Shown here in pieces: positions 51,202 to 59,532 of a DNA stretch of 64,000 nucleotides (position 1 is its first letter; every line of letters starts with the position of its first letter). The stretch lies in contig DASVNK010000018.1 in NCBI GenBank assembly GCA_036383895.1, positions 1-64,000 on the forward strand, in the 5' to 3' direction. The position numbers were made by a program, and so were the translations under genes. The stretch comes from DASVNK01 sp036383895 (GTDB taxonomy: Bacteria > Verrucomicrobiota > Verrucomicrobiia > Limisphaerales > SXQI01). The notes under the pieces are model-generated. The model saw only the letters and a list, made by a program, of their open reading frames with translations. It was not told the origin of the DNA and ran no database searches.

Positions 51202-51609
51202 TCAGGCGACGAAATTATTGCAGATGTTCGCTTAGGAAGCAAGCGAGAATGCACGTCGTTGCGAGTTTTTGGGCGTGATTAGAAGTGGGTGAGATTCCGG
51301 CGGCCCTCCGGGACGCGCGGAAACGAGGCCGAAGTGACCGGTGGCTGCGCTCGAAGACCTCGCTTGCCGACCGGCTACTATCCGAAACCCCTCCAGGGTG
51401 AAAAAGAGAGGCGCGAAAGCAAACACGCGCGTTCCCAATGGAAGTGAGGAACGAAGGAAAATTGGACGGGACGTTCATCCCTCCGGATGAAGATGAATCT
51501 CACCCGAAAATAATCACGCCCCTAGTTTTCAACATGTCGCAAAGAAGACTCCCAGACTTGGCGGCCGAGCAGAAGCGTACGAAGATCAAAATAAACTTCG
51601 CGATGCGAT
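51202..51609. other. Gene-free repeat-like region
   Basis: No gene is supported. The segment continues the dispersed element that begins at 51144 and contains several short CCCTCC(G/A)G phrases at 51303, 51390 and 51478, roughly 85 bp apart, which suggests degenerate internal repetition. Confidence 0.35.
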
Positions 51610-52260
51610 TCACTGCTGAAAGGGAGTTCCACACGATTCACAATATGTGGGGAGCATATAACCGAAATTGATTCCACGTTTGGCGCATTGGCTGCACCGC
51701 TTCACGGTCGTAATGAGGGCGAGCGATGCGAATAACAAAGCGACTGCGAGCCAGAGGACTGGAGCCTCGAAGATGACGCGAAGCAAAAGCGCCCCGAGAG
51801 CGCACCACGCGAGAATCTTCGAAATGAAAGTCCGCCTTCGGTCCAGGAACTCGTAGTGGCGATAAATTTCGAAAAGGTCGCGCGCTCTGGTAATTTCGAT
51901 TTCCTTCCTAGTCCAAATATGTTGGCCGTCATCAACCGCGAGGGGAAATCTCGTGAGTAAGTTCCTAATCAACTTCTCGGCGGCGTCGCAGGCGGCAGTT
52001 TGCTTTGAGCGGCGGAGCTGCATTAGTAAAGAGAGAGATGGAGGATTGCCGAGAGCAGCTTCGACCTGCTTCCTGTCTTCATCGCTGTAATCAGTCTGAT
52101 ACTCGCGGTCCGAGTAGGTCTGAACGATCAGTAAATAATGAGCGTTATTCGGCAAAAAGTATTCGTCTTTATCGGGAACTTTTTCGCCCTTCGCTGCAAT
52201 GAGCGGAAGGATTTCGCCTGCGGTCGCCGCGCTAAAATGAACGATGATGGCTTCTGCCAT
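51610..52260 (-). CDS. Membrane protein with C-terminal zinc ribbon
   Basis: A 216-residue protein. The N-terminal ~130 residues are soluble (AGEILPLIAAKGEKV, HYLLIVQTYSDREYQ). Two helices follow (ILAWCALGALLLRVIF and APVLWLAVALLFASLALI), and the end is a zinc-ribbon-like pair of CSQC and CESC. Function unknown. It precedes nothing recognisable; the CotH gene lies 12 bp upstream on the same strand, so the two may form a unit. Confidence 0.65.
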   Translation of the reverse strand: MAEAIIVHFSAATAGEILPLIAAKGEKVPDKDEYFLPNNAHYLLIVQTYSDREYQTDYSDEDRKQVEAALGNPPSLSLLMQLRRSKQTAACDAAEKLIRNLLTRFPLAVDDGQHIWTRKEIEITRARDLFEIYRHYEFLDRRRTFISKILAWCALGALLLRVIFEAPVLWLAVALLFASLALITTVKRCSQCAKRGINFGYMLPTYCESCGTPFQQ

Positions 52261-52272
52261 TGTGTTGCGCCG

Positions 52273-53679
52273 TTAATGTAATAGATCTGTAAATTTTAGA
52301 TGATCGATGAACGTTTTCGTTCTGATTGGAAAGTAGTCGGTGAGGAGGCAGTTGATTTCGGTTTGCCAGAGATTTGGGGTGTGGAGTTGGTAGGGGCCTT
52401 CGCGGTAGGGGTGGAGGTCGCGGCGGTAGTCACCCCAGCGGGCGGATTCGGCGATGACGGCGAGTTCGATTTGTTGGGCGAGGACGCGGTAGCGTTCGGC
52501 GGCGGATTTGGGGGAGAGTGCGCCGCCCTCGGTGAGGTGCTTGCGGGCGCGCTCGGCGAAATGATTGCGGAAGGTTTCGTTTTCACGGAGGCGCTGGAAG
52601 ATGCGGGTGGGGCTTTGATCGTCGTCGGTGGTGAGGCGATTGTCGTCGACGTTTTCGAGGGTGCGTTCGGCGTCCCAGACGAAGAAGTGCCATTTGCCGC
52701 CGGGTTTCCGTGGGCGGGCGGCAAACCAATTGGAGGAGCGGTCCCAATCGGCGTTCGCGCCGTAGAGGTTCAGGAGCATGTAATCGATGAAGCTGTCCAT
52801 CTCGATGAGTTCGGAGATGGCCTTGAAGTCGGCTTCAGTGCGAACGCCGGTGTTGATGCGCTGCATGAGATTGTCCCAGGCAGTGGAATCGCCGGAGAGG
52901 ATTTTATCGGCGTTGCGGGAATCGAAATCTTTGCGGGCGCCACCGAGGTAAGCTGAGGCGAAAGATTCGTCGGGACGCTCGACGAGGTTGTAGAGACCCC
53001 AATAAAGGCCGTTCAGGTATAGGTGAACGAAGATGCCGCGTGATGCGGGATGGCCAAGCGCGCGTTGGGTGTCGCGCATCCATTGGTCGCGGAGGAAATC
53101 GCCGCGCGCGCGTTCGGTGGGGTGCCAATGGAGCCAGGTGTTGTTGCAGCCGGCACGAAGGACGAGAGAATCGAATTCGGTGGCGGCGTCCGGGCCGAAG
53201 ATGGCGGCGTTCAATTTTCCCGGGCCATATTTCTTTTTAAAGACGAGACGGAAGGCGTGCTTGGGACTTTCTTCCGGGCGGCGGTTCCATCCACCGTGGA
53301 TACGGAGGCCGCATTGGACATTGAAGATGGAGGTGCCGTTGGTGGCGATTAGTTCGGCGCGGGTGGGACGTTCCCAATCGTCGCCGCTTTCCATGGGGTT
53401 GGAATAGATGCCGCGCCCGGAGCTGAAGAGATCGTCGTTGGAGGTGGTGATGAGGAGGCTTGGGAGAGAATTGAGGGCGGCAGGGAGGCGTTCGCGGTAG
53501 GCTGGATCGTTGGTGATATCCGGATCCATTTCGTAATCGGCGAGGACGGGGGCATTGCTGCGAGTGCCCCAGGTTTTGGGGAAGGCTGCGCCGTCTTGTT
53601 TTAGGATTTGGTCGATATCGGGAACGGCGGCGGCGCAATGCACAGCGGCAAGAAGTAGAAAAGTTATGAAGCGGTGCAT
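52273..53679 (-). CDS. Secreted CotH-kinase-family protein
   Basis: A 468-residue protein with a signal peptide (MHRFITFLLLAAVHCAAA). The CotH fold is visible: CGLRIHGGWNRRPEESPKHAFRLVFKKKYGPGKL, SLVLRAGCNNTW, GIFVHLYLNGLYWGLYNLVERPDESF, NLYGANADWDRSSNWFAAR and WHFFVWDAERTLEN. CotH enzymes are atypical secreted kinases (spore-coat in Bacillus). In Verrucomicrobiota they are common in exported proteins with unclear targets. ATG 53679 gives a clean signal peptide; the longer frame to 53775 does not. About 250 bp upstream are gene-free. Confidence 0.88.
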   Translation of the reverse strand: MHRFITFLLLAAVHCAAAVPDIDQILKQDGAAFPKTWGTRSNAPVLADYEMDPDITNDPAYRERLPAALNSLPSLLITTSNDDLFSSGRGIYSNPMESGDDWERPTRAELIATNGTSIFNVQCGLRIHGGWNRRPEESPKHAFRLVFKKKYGPGKLNAAIFGPDAATEFDSLVLRAGCNNTWLHWHPTERARGDFLRDQWMRDTQRALGHPASRGIFVHLYLNGLYWGLYNLVERPDESFASAYLGGARKDFDSRNADKILSGDSTAWDNLMQRINTGVRTEADFKAISELIEMDSFIDYMLLNLYGANADWDRSSNWFAARPRKPGGKWHFFVWDAERTLENVDDNRLTTDDDQSPTRIFQRLRENETFRNHFAERARKHLTEGGALSPKSAAERYRVLAQQIELAVIAESARWGDYRRDLHPYREGPYQLHTPNLWQTEINCLLTDYFPIRTKTFIDHLKFTDLLH

Positions 53680-53937
53680 GGAAGAAAGATTAGCGAGCGG
53701 CGAGGAACGCTCAACGAAATAGCGGTTCCTGGGGTGATTGGAGTGAGGGTCAGACTGGCACCGAGACGGTGCCATAACCCGAAGTCAGTACGGGTAATGC
53801 CTTGTGCGCTTCGCGCACACGCCGAGACGGCCGCGCTACGGAATTGCGCGATGCGCCCCTCGAATCAAATCGCGCCTGCGGTACGCGGGTTTCTGCGGGC
53901 GTGACTTCGAATTTGGAATCGGGATGATGGAGGAACC

Positions 53938-54873
53938 ATGGCGCAGCGGTGTGAATACTGCGGGACGGAGAACGAGCATGAGGGGGCGTTGTGCGTTCGA
54001 TGTGGAAACGAGCTCGGTGATTTGATTTTCCCGCCGCTGCTTCCGCCAGACTCTGTGGAAGTGCCGCGGCCGCCCGCGAACCTGGGCGAGTTGCCGCCGA
54101 TGCTTGCAGGCGAAGTTCCCGCGATCGGCGAGAAGAAGCGCGAACTTGGGGCGGCTTCGGCAAGTTTCATTTTCCTGGGGTATTTTGGTGCGCAAACTGT
54201 GGTGGGGTTATTCGCAGGACTGATTGGATTCGCGGTGTTTGGCGGGGCGGCGGGATTGAAGGGGGAAGGATTTCAGCAGGTGATGGTGATCGCGATGTTA
54301 CCGATGATGGCGCTGAGTGGGTTGATGATGCTGATCATGGCGCTGCGAATGATCCCGCAATACTTGCGCGATAGGAGCGCGACTGGCGCGGCGTGGGTGG
54401 TGGGGTCGATCAAGGAGAATGCGACGGGATTGATGTTTGGAATTTTGACCGCGTTGGCTTATGCGGCGCTGACCGCGGTATTTCCGCCGACGGACGAAGC
54501 GACGAAGGGATCGCTGTCGCGCATGGCGCTAACGCCCGGTGCTCAGCAAGTGGTGTGGATCGTGGCGGCGCTGTTGTTCGCGCCGTTGGTGGAGGAATGC
54601 TTGTTTCGCGGGATCATGTATGGGGGTTTTCGGAGGTCGTTCGGGCCGGTGTGGGCGGCGATATTATCGACGTTGATCTTTTGGTCACTGCACTTGACGG
54701 AGATGTGGCATTACTGGCCGGCGATGATCGCCATCGCGATGCTGGCATTGGTGGCGTTGTGGCATCGATTGAAGTATGCGGCTGTGGGGCCGGCGGTTTC
54801 GGTGCACATTGGTTATAACGGAATGATGGTGGTGGGGGCCATTGTGGCGACGCTTAGTGGCGCCGGGAGGTAG
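53938..54873 (+). CDS. CPBP-family intramembrane protease with zinc ribbon
   Basis: A 311-residue protein. The first 30 residues hold a zinc ribbon (CEYCGTENEHEGALCVRCGN). Seven to eight membrane helices follow. The CPBP/Abi signature is EECLFRG (~218), then FWSLHLTE and a late HIGYN. These Rce1-like glutamic endoproteases cleave within membranes; targets in bacteria are mostly unknown, some being bacteriocin immunity factors. ATG 53938 overlaps a potential GGAGG at 53931. A zinc ribbon on a CPBP protease is a less usual combination, likely for substrate or protein binding. Confidence 0.86.
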   Translation: MAQRCEYCGTENEHEGALCVRCGNELGDLIFPPLLPPDSVEVPRPPANLGELPPMLAGEVPAIGEKKRELGAASASFIFLGYFGAQTVVGLFAGLIGFAVFGGAAGLKGEGFQQVMVIAMLPMMALSGLMMLIMALRMIPQYLRDRSATGAAWVVGSIKENATGLMFGILTALAYAALTAVFPPTDEATKGSLSRMALTPGAQQVVWIVAALLFAPLVEECLFRGIMYGGFRRSFGPVWAAILSTLIFWSLHLTEMWHYWPAMIAIAMLALVALWHRLKYAAVGPAVSVHIGYNGMMVVGAIVATLSGAGR

Positions 54874-54880
54874 GAGCAAC

Positions 54881-54910
54881 CACGAATGGACACGAATTAA
54901 CACGAATAGA
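54881..54910 (+). repeat. Three-unit CACGAAT repeat
   Basis: CACGAATGGA, CACGAATTAA and CACGAATAGA follow in tandem just after the CPBP stop. Same type as 50662-50691. Such CACGAAT runs are seen between genes of several Verrucomicrobiota. Confidence 0.6.
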
Positions 54911-54983
54911 GGAGTGGTTCGTCGTTAGGTATGTCGCTATGACCGAACATCCAAATGCGTACGATCATCGGACAATTGCGAAA

Positions 54984-55008
54984 GCCTCCTCACGTCGGCT
55001 GCTACGAA
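54984..55008 (+). repeat. Diverged copy of short intergenic repeat
   Basis: CCTCCTCACGTCGGCTGCTA followed by CGAA matches the CTCACGTCGTCCCCTAC repeat with changes in the right half. Located just before the quinoprotein gene. Confidence 0.45.
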
Positions 55009-55053
55009 GAGTTGGCTTGGCTGCGGCGGTTTTTCTGAACAGGATTTTCGGTG

Positions 55054-57189
55054 ATGCACCTGAGAGTTGGCGTGTTGCTGTTTGTTGTGATGGCTTCGTT
55101 TTCGTTGGAGGCGGCGGATGAGGATTGGGCGGTTTATTTGGGGGATGGGGGGAGTTCGCATTATTCGGAGTTGAAGGAGATCAACCGGAAGAATGTGCAG
55201 GAGCTGGAGGTGGCGTGGGTTTACAAGGCGGGGGATGGGCGGAAGGACAATCGATCGCAGATCCAGTGTAATCCGATCATTGTGGATGGGGTGATGTTCG
55301 GGACTTCGCCGGGATTGAAGTTGCTGGCGATAGATGCGGCGACGGGGGTGGAACGCTGGAGGTTTGATCCGTTCGCGGGCGACACGAACAGCAATGCGGT
55401 GGGGGTGAATCGCGGCGTGGTTTTTTGGAGGAGCGGGAAGGATCGGCGGATTTTGTTCACGGCGGGACAGAGTTTGTTTTGCGTGGAGGCGGGTTCGGGG
55501 AAGTTGGTGCGGAGTTTCGGCGTGGAAGGGAAAGTGGATATTCGGGAAGGGTTGGGGCGCGATCCGAAGACGTTGTTCGTGCTGTCGAATACGCCGGGAG
55601 CGATTTACCGCGACTTGTTGATTCTTGGGACGCGGGTTTCGGAAGGGCCGGGACCGTCTTCGCCTGGGCATATTCGGGCTTACGATGTGCGGACGGGGAG
55701 GATTGTGTGGACGTTTCGGACGATACCGCAGCCGGGAGAGGCGGGTTATGAGACGTGGCCGCCGGAGGCTTACCAGTATGCGGGCGGGGCGAATGTTTGG
55801 ACGGGGATGGCGGTAGATGAGAAACGCGGAATTGTATTTTGCCCGACTGGTTCGGCGGCATTTGATTTCTGGGGCGGGGATCGGCACGGCGCGAATCTTT
55901 ACGCGAATTGTTTAATCGCGCTGGATGCGAAGACGGGCAAGCGGATCTGGCGTTATCAATTTGTGCATCACGATTTGTGGGATCGTGATTTGCCGGCGCC
56001 GCCGAATTTGCTCACGGTTCGGCATCGCGGGAAGAAGATCGATGCGGTGGCGCAGGTGACGAAATCCGGACACGTGTTTGTGTTCAACCGCGAAACGGGA
56101 GAGCCGTTATTTCCGATCGAGGAGCGGGCGGTGCCGCCATCGAAGTTGCAAGGGGAATGGGCGTGGCCGACGCAGCCGATTCCGCTGAAGCCCGCGCCGT
56201 TTTCGCGGCAGGAATTCACGGAAGACCTGGTGACGGATGTTTCGGAGAAATCGCGCGAGGCGGTCCTGGAACGATTGCGAAAGGTGAATCGGCACCAGGT
56301 GTATGATCCGCCGAGCACGGAGGGGACGATCATTTTTCCGGGGTTCGACGGCGGGGCGGAATGGGGCGGGGCGGGAGCGGATCCGAAGCGCGGGATTCTT
56401 TACGTGAATGGGAACGAGATGCCGTGGATTTTGACGATGGTGGAGACAAAGTCGAAGGAGGGCGGGGAGCTTTCTTCGGCGCAGCAGATTTACAATCAAG
56501 TGTGCGCGGCGTGCCATGGGTTGAACCGGGCGGGCGATCCGGCGCGGGCATTTCCGACGCTGGCGAATATTGGGCAGAAGTTGAAGAAGCCGGAGATTGT
56601 GGAGTTGTTGCGGACGGGGAAGGGAGTGATGCCGGCGTTTGGTTTCTTGAGCGATGAACAGCGCGAGGCGCTGGCGGATCATTTGTTAGGCGACGAACGA
56701 GTCAGCGTGCCGAGTGAGACGGCGCCGGCGAAGGGATTGACGTTGCAGAGTCCCTATACGCATACGGGATACAATCGATTTTTGGATCCGGACGGGTATC
56801 CGGCGGTGAAGCCACCGTGGGGGACGTTGAACGCGATTGATTTGAACACGGGAGAGTATTTGTGGCGCGTACCATTGGGAGAGTTTCCGGAATTGACGAA
56901 GCGCGGTGTGCCGGTGACTGGGACGGAGAATTACGGCGGGCCGGTGGTGACTGCGGGCGGGTTGATCTTTATTGCGGCGACGAAGGACGAAATGATTCGG
57001 GCTTTCGACAAGGAGACCGGGAAGGTTTTGTGGCAGGCGAAGTTGCCGGCGGGAGGTTACGCGACGCCTTCGGTTTATGAAGTGAAGGGCCGGCAGTTTT
57101 TGGTGATCGCGTGCGGCGGCGGAAAAATGGGGACGAAGAGTGGGGATGCTTATGTGGCGTTTGCGTTGCCGGAGGGGAAGGCGAAGTAG
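55054..57189 (+). CDS. Quinoprotein (PQQ) dehydrogenase with c-type haem domain
   Basis: A 711-residue exported protein (signal LRVGVLLFVVMASFSLEAA). The beta-propeller carries the PQQ-enzyme features: WAVYLGDGGSSHYSELKEIN, KLLAIDAATGVERWRFDP, FDFWGGDRHGANLYANCLIALDAKTGKRIWRYQFVHHDLWDRD, and a C-terminal GGPVVTAGGLIFIAATKDEMIRAFDKETGKVLWQAKLPAGGYATP. It resembles soluble glucose/sugar-alcohol dehydrogenase-like proteins. A cytochrome c domain is inserted at ~480-560 (VCAACHGLN, then GVMPAFG as Met ligand), so electrons could leave directly. Substrate not known. Start ATG 55054; the GTG at 55051 is in frame. Confidence 0.88.
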   Translation: MHLRVGVLLFVVMASFSLEAADEDWAVYLGDGGSSHYSELKEINRKNVQELEVAWVYKAGDGRKDNRSQIQCNPIIVDGVMFGTSPGLKLLAIDAATGVERWRFDPFAGDTNSNAVGVNRGVVFWRSGKDRRILFTAGQSLFCVEAGSGKLVRSFGVEGKVDIREGLGRDPKTLFVLSNTPGAIYRDLLILGTRVSEGPGPSSPGHIRAYDVRTGRIVWTFRTIPQPGEAGYETWPPEAYQYAGGANVWTGMAVDEKRGIVFCPTGSAAFDFWGGDRHGANLYANCLIALDAKTGKRIWRYQFVHHDLWDRDLPAPPNLLTVRHRGKKIDAVAQVTKSGHVFVFNRETGEPLFPIEERAVPPSKLQGEWAWPTQPIPLKPAPFSRQEFTEDLVTDVSEKSREAVLERLRKVNRHQVYDPPSTEGTIIFPGFDGGAEWGGAGADPKRGILYVNGNEMPWILTMVETKSKEGGELSSAQQIYNQVCAACHGLNRAGDPARAFPTLANIGQKLKKPEIVELLRTGKGVMPAFGFLSDEQREALADHLLGDERVSVPSETAPAKGLTLQSPYTHTGYNRFLDPDGYPAVKPPWGTLNAIDLNTGEYLWRVPLGEFPELTKRGVPVTGTENYGGPVVTAGGLIFIAATKDEMIRAFDKETGKVLWQAKLPAGGYATPSVYEVKGRQFLVIACGGGKMGTKSGDAYVAFALPEGKAK

Positions 57190-57792
57190 TCAGACGGAGG
57201 ATCGTTCGAGCTTGGTTTGGTAGTTGGATTCGGCTGGGCGGCTGCGGAAGGCGCGAAAAACGGAGTAGATCAGCAGGGCCAGCAGGGTGCCGAGCATGTT
57301 GTTGAGGAGGTCTTTTTGGGTGTCGGTTTTGGCGTCGGGGCTGTTGAGTTTGAGCATGCCTTTTTCCGGGCCGAGGATGAGGGTGCTGGCGTATTCGATC
57401 AGTTCGTGAATCCCGCCGAGGCCGAGAATCACGATGACGGTGCCGACCCAAAGTTGCCAACCAACCAGGGCAAAGCAGTTGCGGAGGGCGCGCGCGACGA
57501 TGAATCCCCCGGCGACGCCGAAGTAGAAGTGGACGTAGGTGTCGAAATCGAGGCCGAAATATTGTTCCTGGTAGCTGCCGAAGGCGCCGAGGTTATGCAG
57601 GACGAGGGCGGTGGCGAAGATGGCGAAGTGGCAGGCGTGAATGTGGAGGCGGTCGCGGAGGAAATAAACGGCCCAGAGCATGGGCGCGAGGAAAACGATG
57701 GCGAATCGGTAGGTGGAGGGGCCTTGGGCGATGACGGTGATGAGCGCGAAAATCGCGGTGGTGATCCACGCTATGGTTTTGAATGAATTCAT
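57190..57792 (-). CDS. DUF2238 membrane protein (YjdF-like)
   Basis: A 200-residue protein with five to six helices. Phrases HACHFAIFATALVLHNLGAFGSYQEQYFGLDFDTYVHFYFGVAGGFIVARAL and GGIHELIEYASTLILG with the DTQKDLLNNMLGTLLALLIY end match DUF2238. Function unknown. It ends 1 bp from the convergent quinoprotein stop. Confidence 0.85.
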   Translation of the reverse strand: MNSFKTIAWITTAIFALITVIAQGPSTYRFAIVFLAPMLWAVYFLRDRLHIHACHFAIFATALVLHNLGAFGSYQEQYFGLDFDTYVHFYFGVAGGFIVARALRNCFALVGWQLWVGTVIVILGLGGIHELIEYASTLILGPEKGMLKLNSPDAKTDTQKDLLNNMLGTLLALLIYSVFRAFRSRPAESNYQTKLERSSV

Positions 57793-57887
57793 ACGCTCTG
57801 AAGGGAGCGTAGTTCGGAAGTGCGAGGGCTGGGCATAAGGCAGCCTTTTGACCCAAGGCCAAGGCGAATACCGATGGAGGACAGGAA

Positions 57888-57912
57888 GGATTCCTCACGT
57901 CGTCCCCTACAG
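57888..57912 (+). repeat. Short intergenic repeat, copy
   Basis: Contains TTCCTCACGTCGTCCCCTAC in the gap between DUF2238 and the REC-PAS kinase. Same orientation as 59504 and 60430. Confidence 0.7.
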
Positions 57913-57917
57913 TTGGA

Positions 57918-59411
57918 TTATGCGGCGGCGGGTTCGGCTTCGACTTGTGGTTTACCGTTTTTCTTGCTGGTCGCGGTGCGCGGGGCTTTGGCGTTGGGGG
58001 GACGGTTGGGCATGACGCAGCGGACGATCGTGCCGCAGTCGGGGCCGGGGGCGACGGAGACGGTGGCGCCGATCATGCCGGCGCGGTAGTTCATGACGCG
58101 TAGGCCCATGCCGTTCCGTTTGCCCTGCGTTTTCGGTAAACCGCAGCCGTCATCGGTGATGGTGAGTTCGACCTGGTTGTTCTGGGTGTTGAGGCTGATG
58201 GTCACGTTTTTGGAGCGACCATGTTTGATGGCGTTGTTTACGGCTTCCTGGGCGATGCGGTAGAGGTGAATGGCGGCGGCGTTGTCGTAAACTTTGGTGA
58301 AGGTGGGCGCTTTTACTTCGCAGTTGACGTTGGTGCGGCTGACGCGGGAAGCGAGTTCGGTGAGAGCGGCTTGAAGACCGTTGTTCTCCAGTTCGACCGG
58401 GCAGAGGCCACGGGCCAGATCGCGGGCCTGGGTGATGGTTTCGTTGACCATCGAGGTGATTTTGCGGACGTCGTTGGCTTCGGTGAGATCGCGGCTGGCG
58501 AGTTTTTGTTCGACCACTTTGACCATGCAGGCGATGCCGGTGAGATACTGGCCGAGGCCGTCGTGCAAGTCCTGGCCGATGCGGCGTTTCTCGCTCTCGC
58601 TGATTTCCTGGACTTCTCGTTCGAGGCGTTTGTTCTCGGTGATTTCGATGGCCGCGCCACCGACCATGAGGGGTTTGCCGTCAGAATCGGAGATTGGGAA
58701 GCGGTTGGTAAGCCAGTAATGCATGCCGTCGTCGCGATTATAAGACTCGGTCGTTTCGATTGCTTTGTTCTGGTTCGCGACTTGTTGATCGAGGTTGCGA
58801 GCTTTGGCGGCGGTGGTTTTCGGGAGAAGGTCGGCGTCGGTCTTGCCGATGACTTCGTCAACGCTGCGGCGGAAAACTTTGGCACAGGTTTCGTTGGCGT
58901 AGACGTAGCGGCCATCGAGGTCCTTCATGTAAACGGCGCAGGGGACGTTTTTCATGAAGGCGTTGATTTGCGCTTCGCGTTCGCGGAGTTGCTGGAGGGT
59001 TTTGAAATGCTTGATGGAATAGCGAATGGAACGTTCCAGGAGCGATGAATCGAGGCGATCCTTGCTGAGGAAGTCGGCTGCGCCGAGACGCATGGCTTCG
59101 GCGTCCACCTCGGGATTCTCGGTGGTGAGCATGATGATGGGTGCCTTGCAACCGAGCTTGAGCGCTTCCTTGAGCAGGTCGATACCGTTTTGCGCGCCGA
59201 GGCGATAATCGAGGAGGTAAACGTCGTGTCGGCCTTCACCGATGAACTCCACGCCTTTTTCATAGTTAGGCGCCCAATCAAGATGATGTTTCTCGCCGGA
59301 AATCTTTGAGAGATAATGGCGAGTGAGCATGTAGCTGTCTTCGTCGTCGTCGACCAACAGGACCCGAATGGGGCGTCCGGGCGTGAGACTTTCATGGGCA
59401 TCACGATTCAT
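57918..59411 (-). CDS. REC-PAS-HisKA_3 histidine kinase
   Basis: A 497-residue cytoplasmic protein. The receiver is N-terminal (VLLVDDDEDSYMLTRHYL, phospho-Asp in VYLLDYRLGAQNG, Lys in DFLSKDRL). A PAS domain follows (~140-265: NVPCAVYMKDLDGRYVYANETCAKVF). Then HisKA_3 with the phospho-His in EKRRIGQDLHDGLGQYLTGI and a HATPase_c with IAQEAVNNAIKHG, TDDGCGL and GMGLRVMNYRAGMIGA. A receiver placed in front of a NarL-type kinase suggests a phosphorelay or feedback input. No partner LuxR-type regulator is adjacent. Start ATG 59411. Confidence 0.9.
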   Translation of the reverse strand: MNRDAHESLTPGRPIRVLLVDDDEDSYMLTRHYLSKISGEKHHLDWAPNYEKGVEFIGEGRHDVYLLDYRLGAQNGIDLLKEALKLGCKAPIIMLTTENPEVDAEAMRLGAADFLSKDRLDSSLLERSIRYSIKHFKTLQQLREREAQINAFMKNVPCAVYMKDLDGRYVYANETCAKVFRRSVDEVIGKTDADLLPKTTAAKARNLDQQVANQNKAIETTESYNRDDGMHYWLTNRFPISDSDGKPLMVGGAAIEITENKRLEREVQEISESEKRRIGQDLHDGLGQYLTGIACMVKVVEQKLASRDLTEANDVRKITSMVNETITQARDLARGLCPVELENNGLQAALTELASRVSRTNVNCEVKAPTFTKVYDNAAAIHLYRIAQEAVNNAIKHGRSKNVTISLNTQNNQVELTITDDGCGLPKTQGKRNGMGLRVMNYRAGMIGATVSVAPGPDCGTIVRCVMPNRPPNAKAPRTATSKKNGKPQVEAEPAAA

Positions 59412-59503
59412 AGGCAAAACTGAGCTTCCTCCTCTGTGGATGAAGAATAGCCTTTCCGCGGGCTCTGCGCAATGACGGGCGAGGTTGGCTTCCCAAAGAA
59501 GAT

Positions 59504-59528
59504 GGACTCCTCACGTCGTCCCCTACAA
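59504..59528 (+). repeat. Short intergenic repeat, copy
   Basis: Contains GACTCCTCACGTCGTCCCCT followed by ACAA, located between the kinase and DUF4159 genes. Best copy of the family in the window. Confidence 0.75.
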
Positions 59529-59532
59529 GGCG

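Noticed and set aside
51438..51671. 77-residue plus-strand frame
   Set aside because: It lies in the dispersed-repeat region and overlaps the end of the convergent zinc-ribbon gene; composition is not protein-like.
54939..55121. Short plus-strand frame before the quinoprotein
   Set aside because: It passes through a copy of the short intergenic repeat and overlaps the quinoprotein start in another frame.
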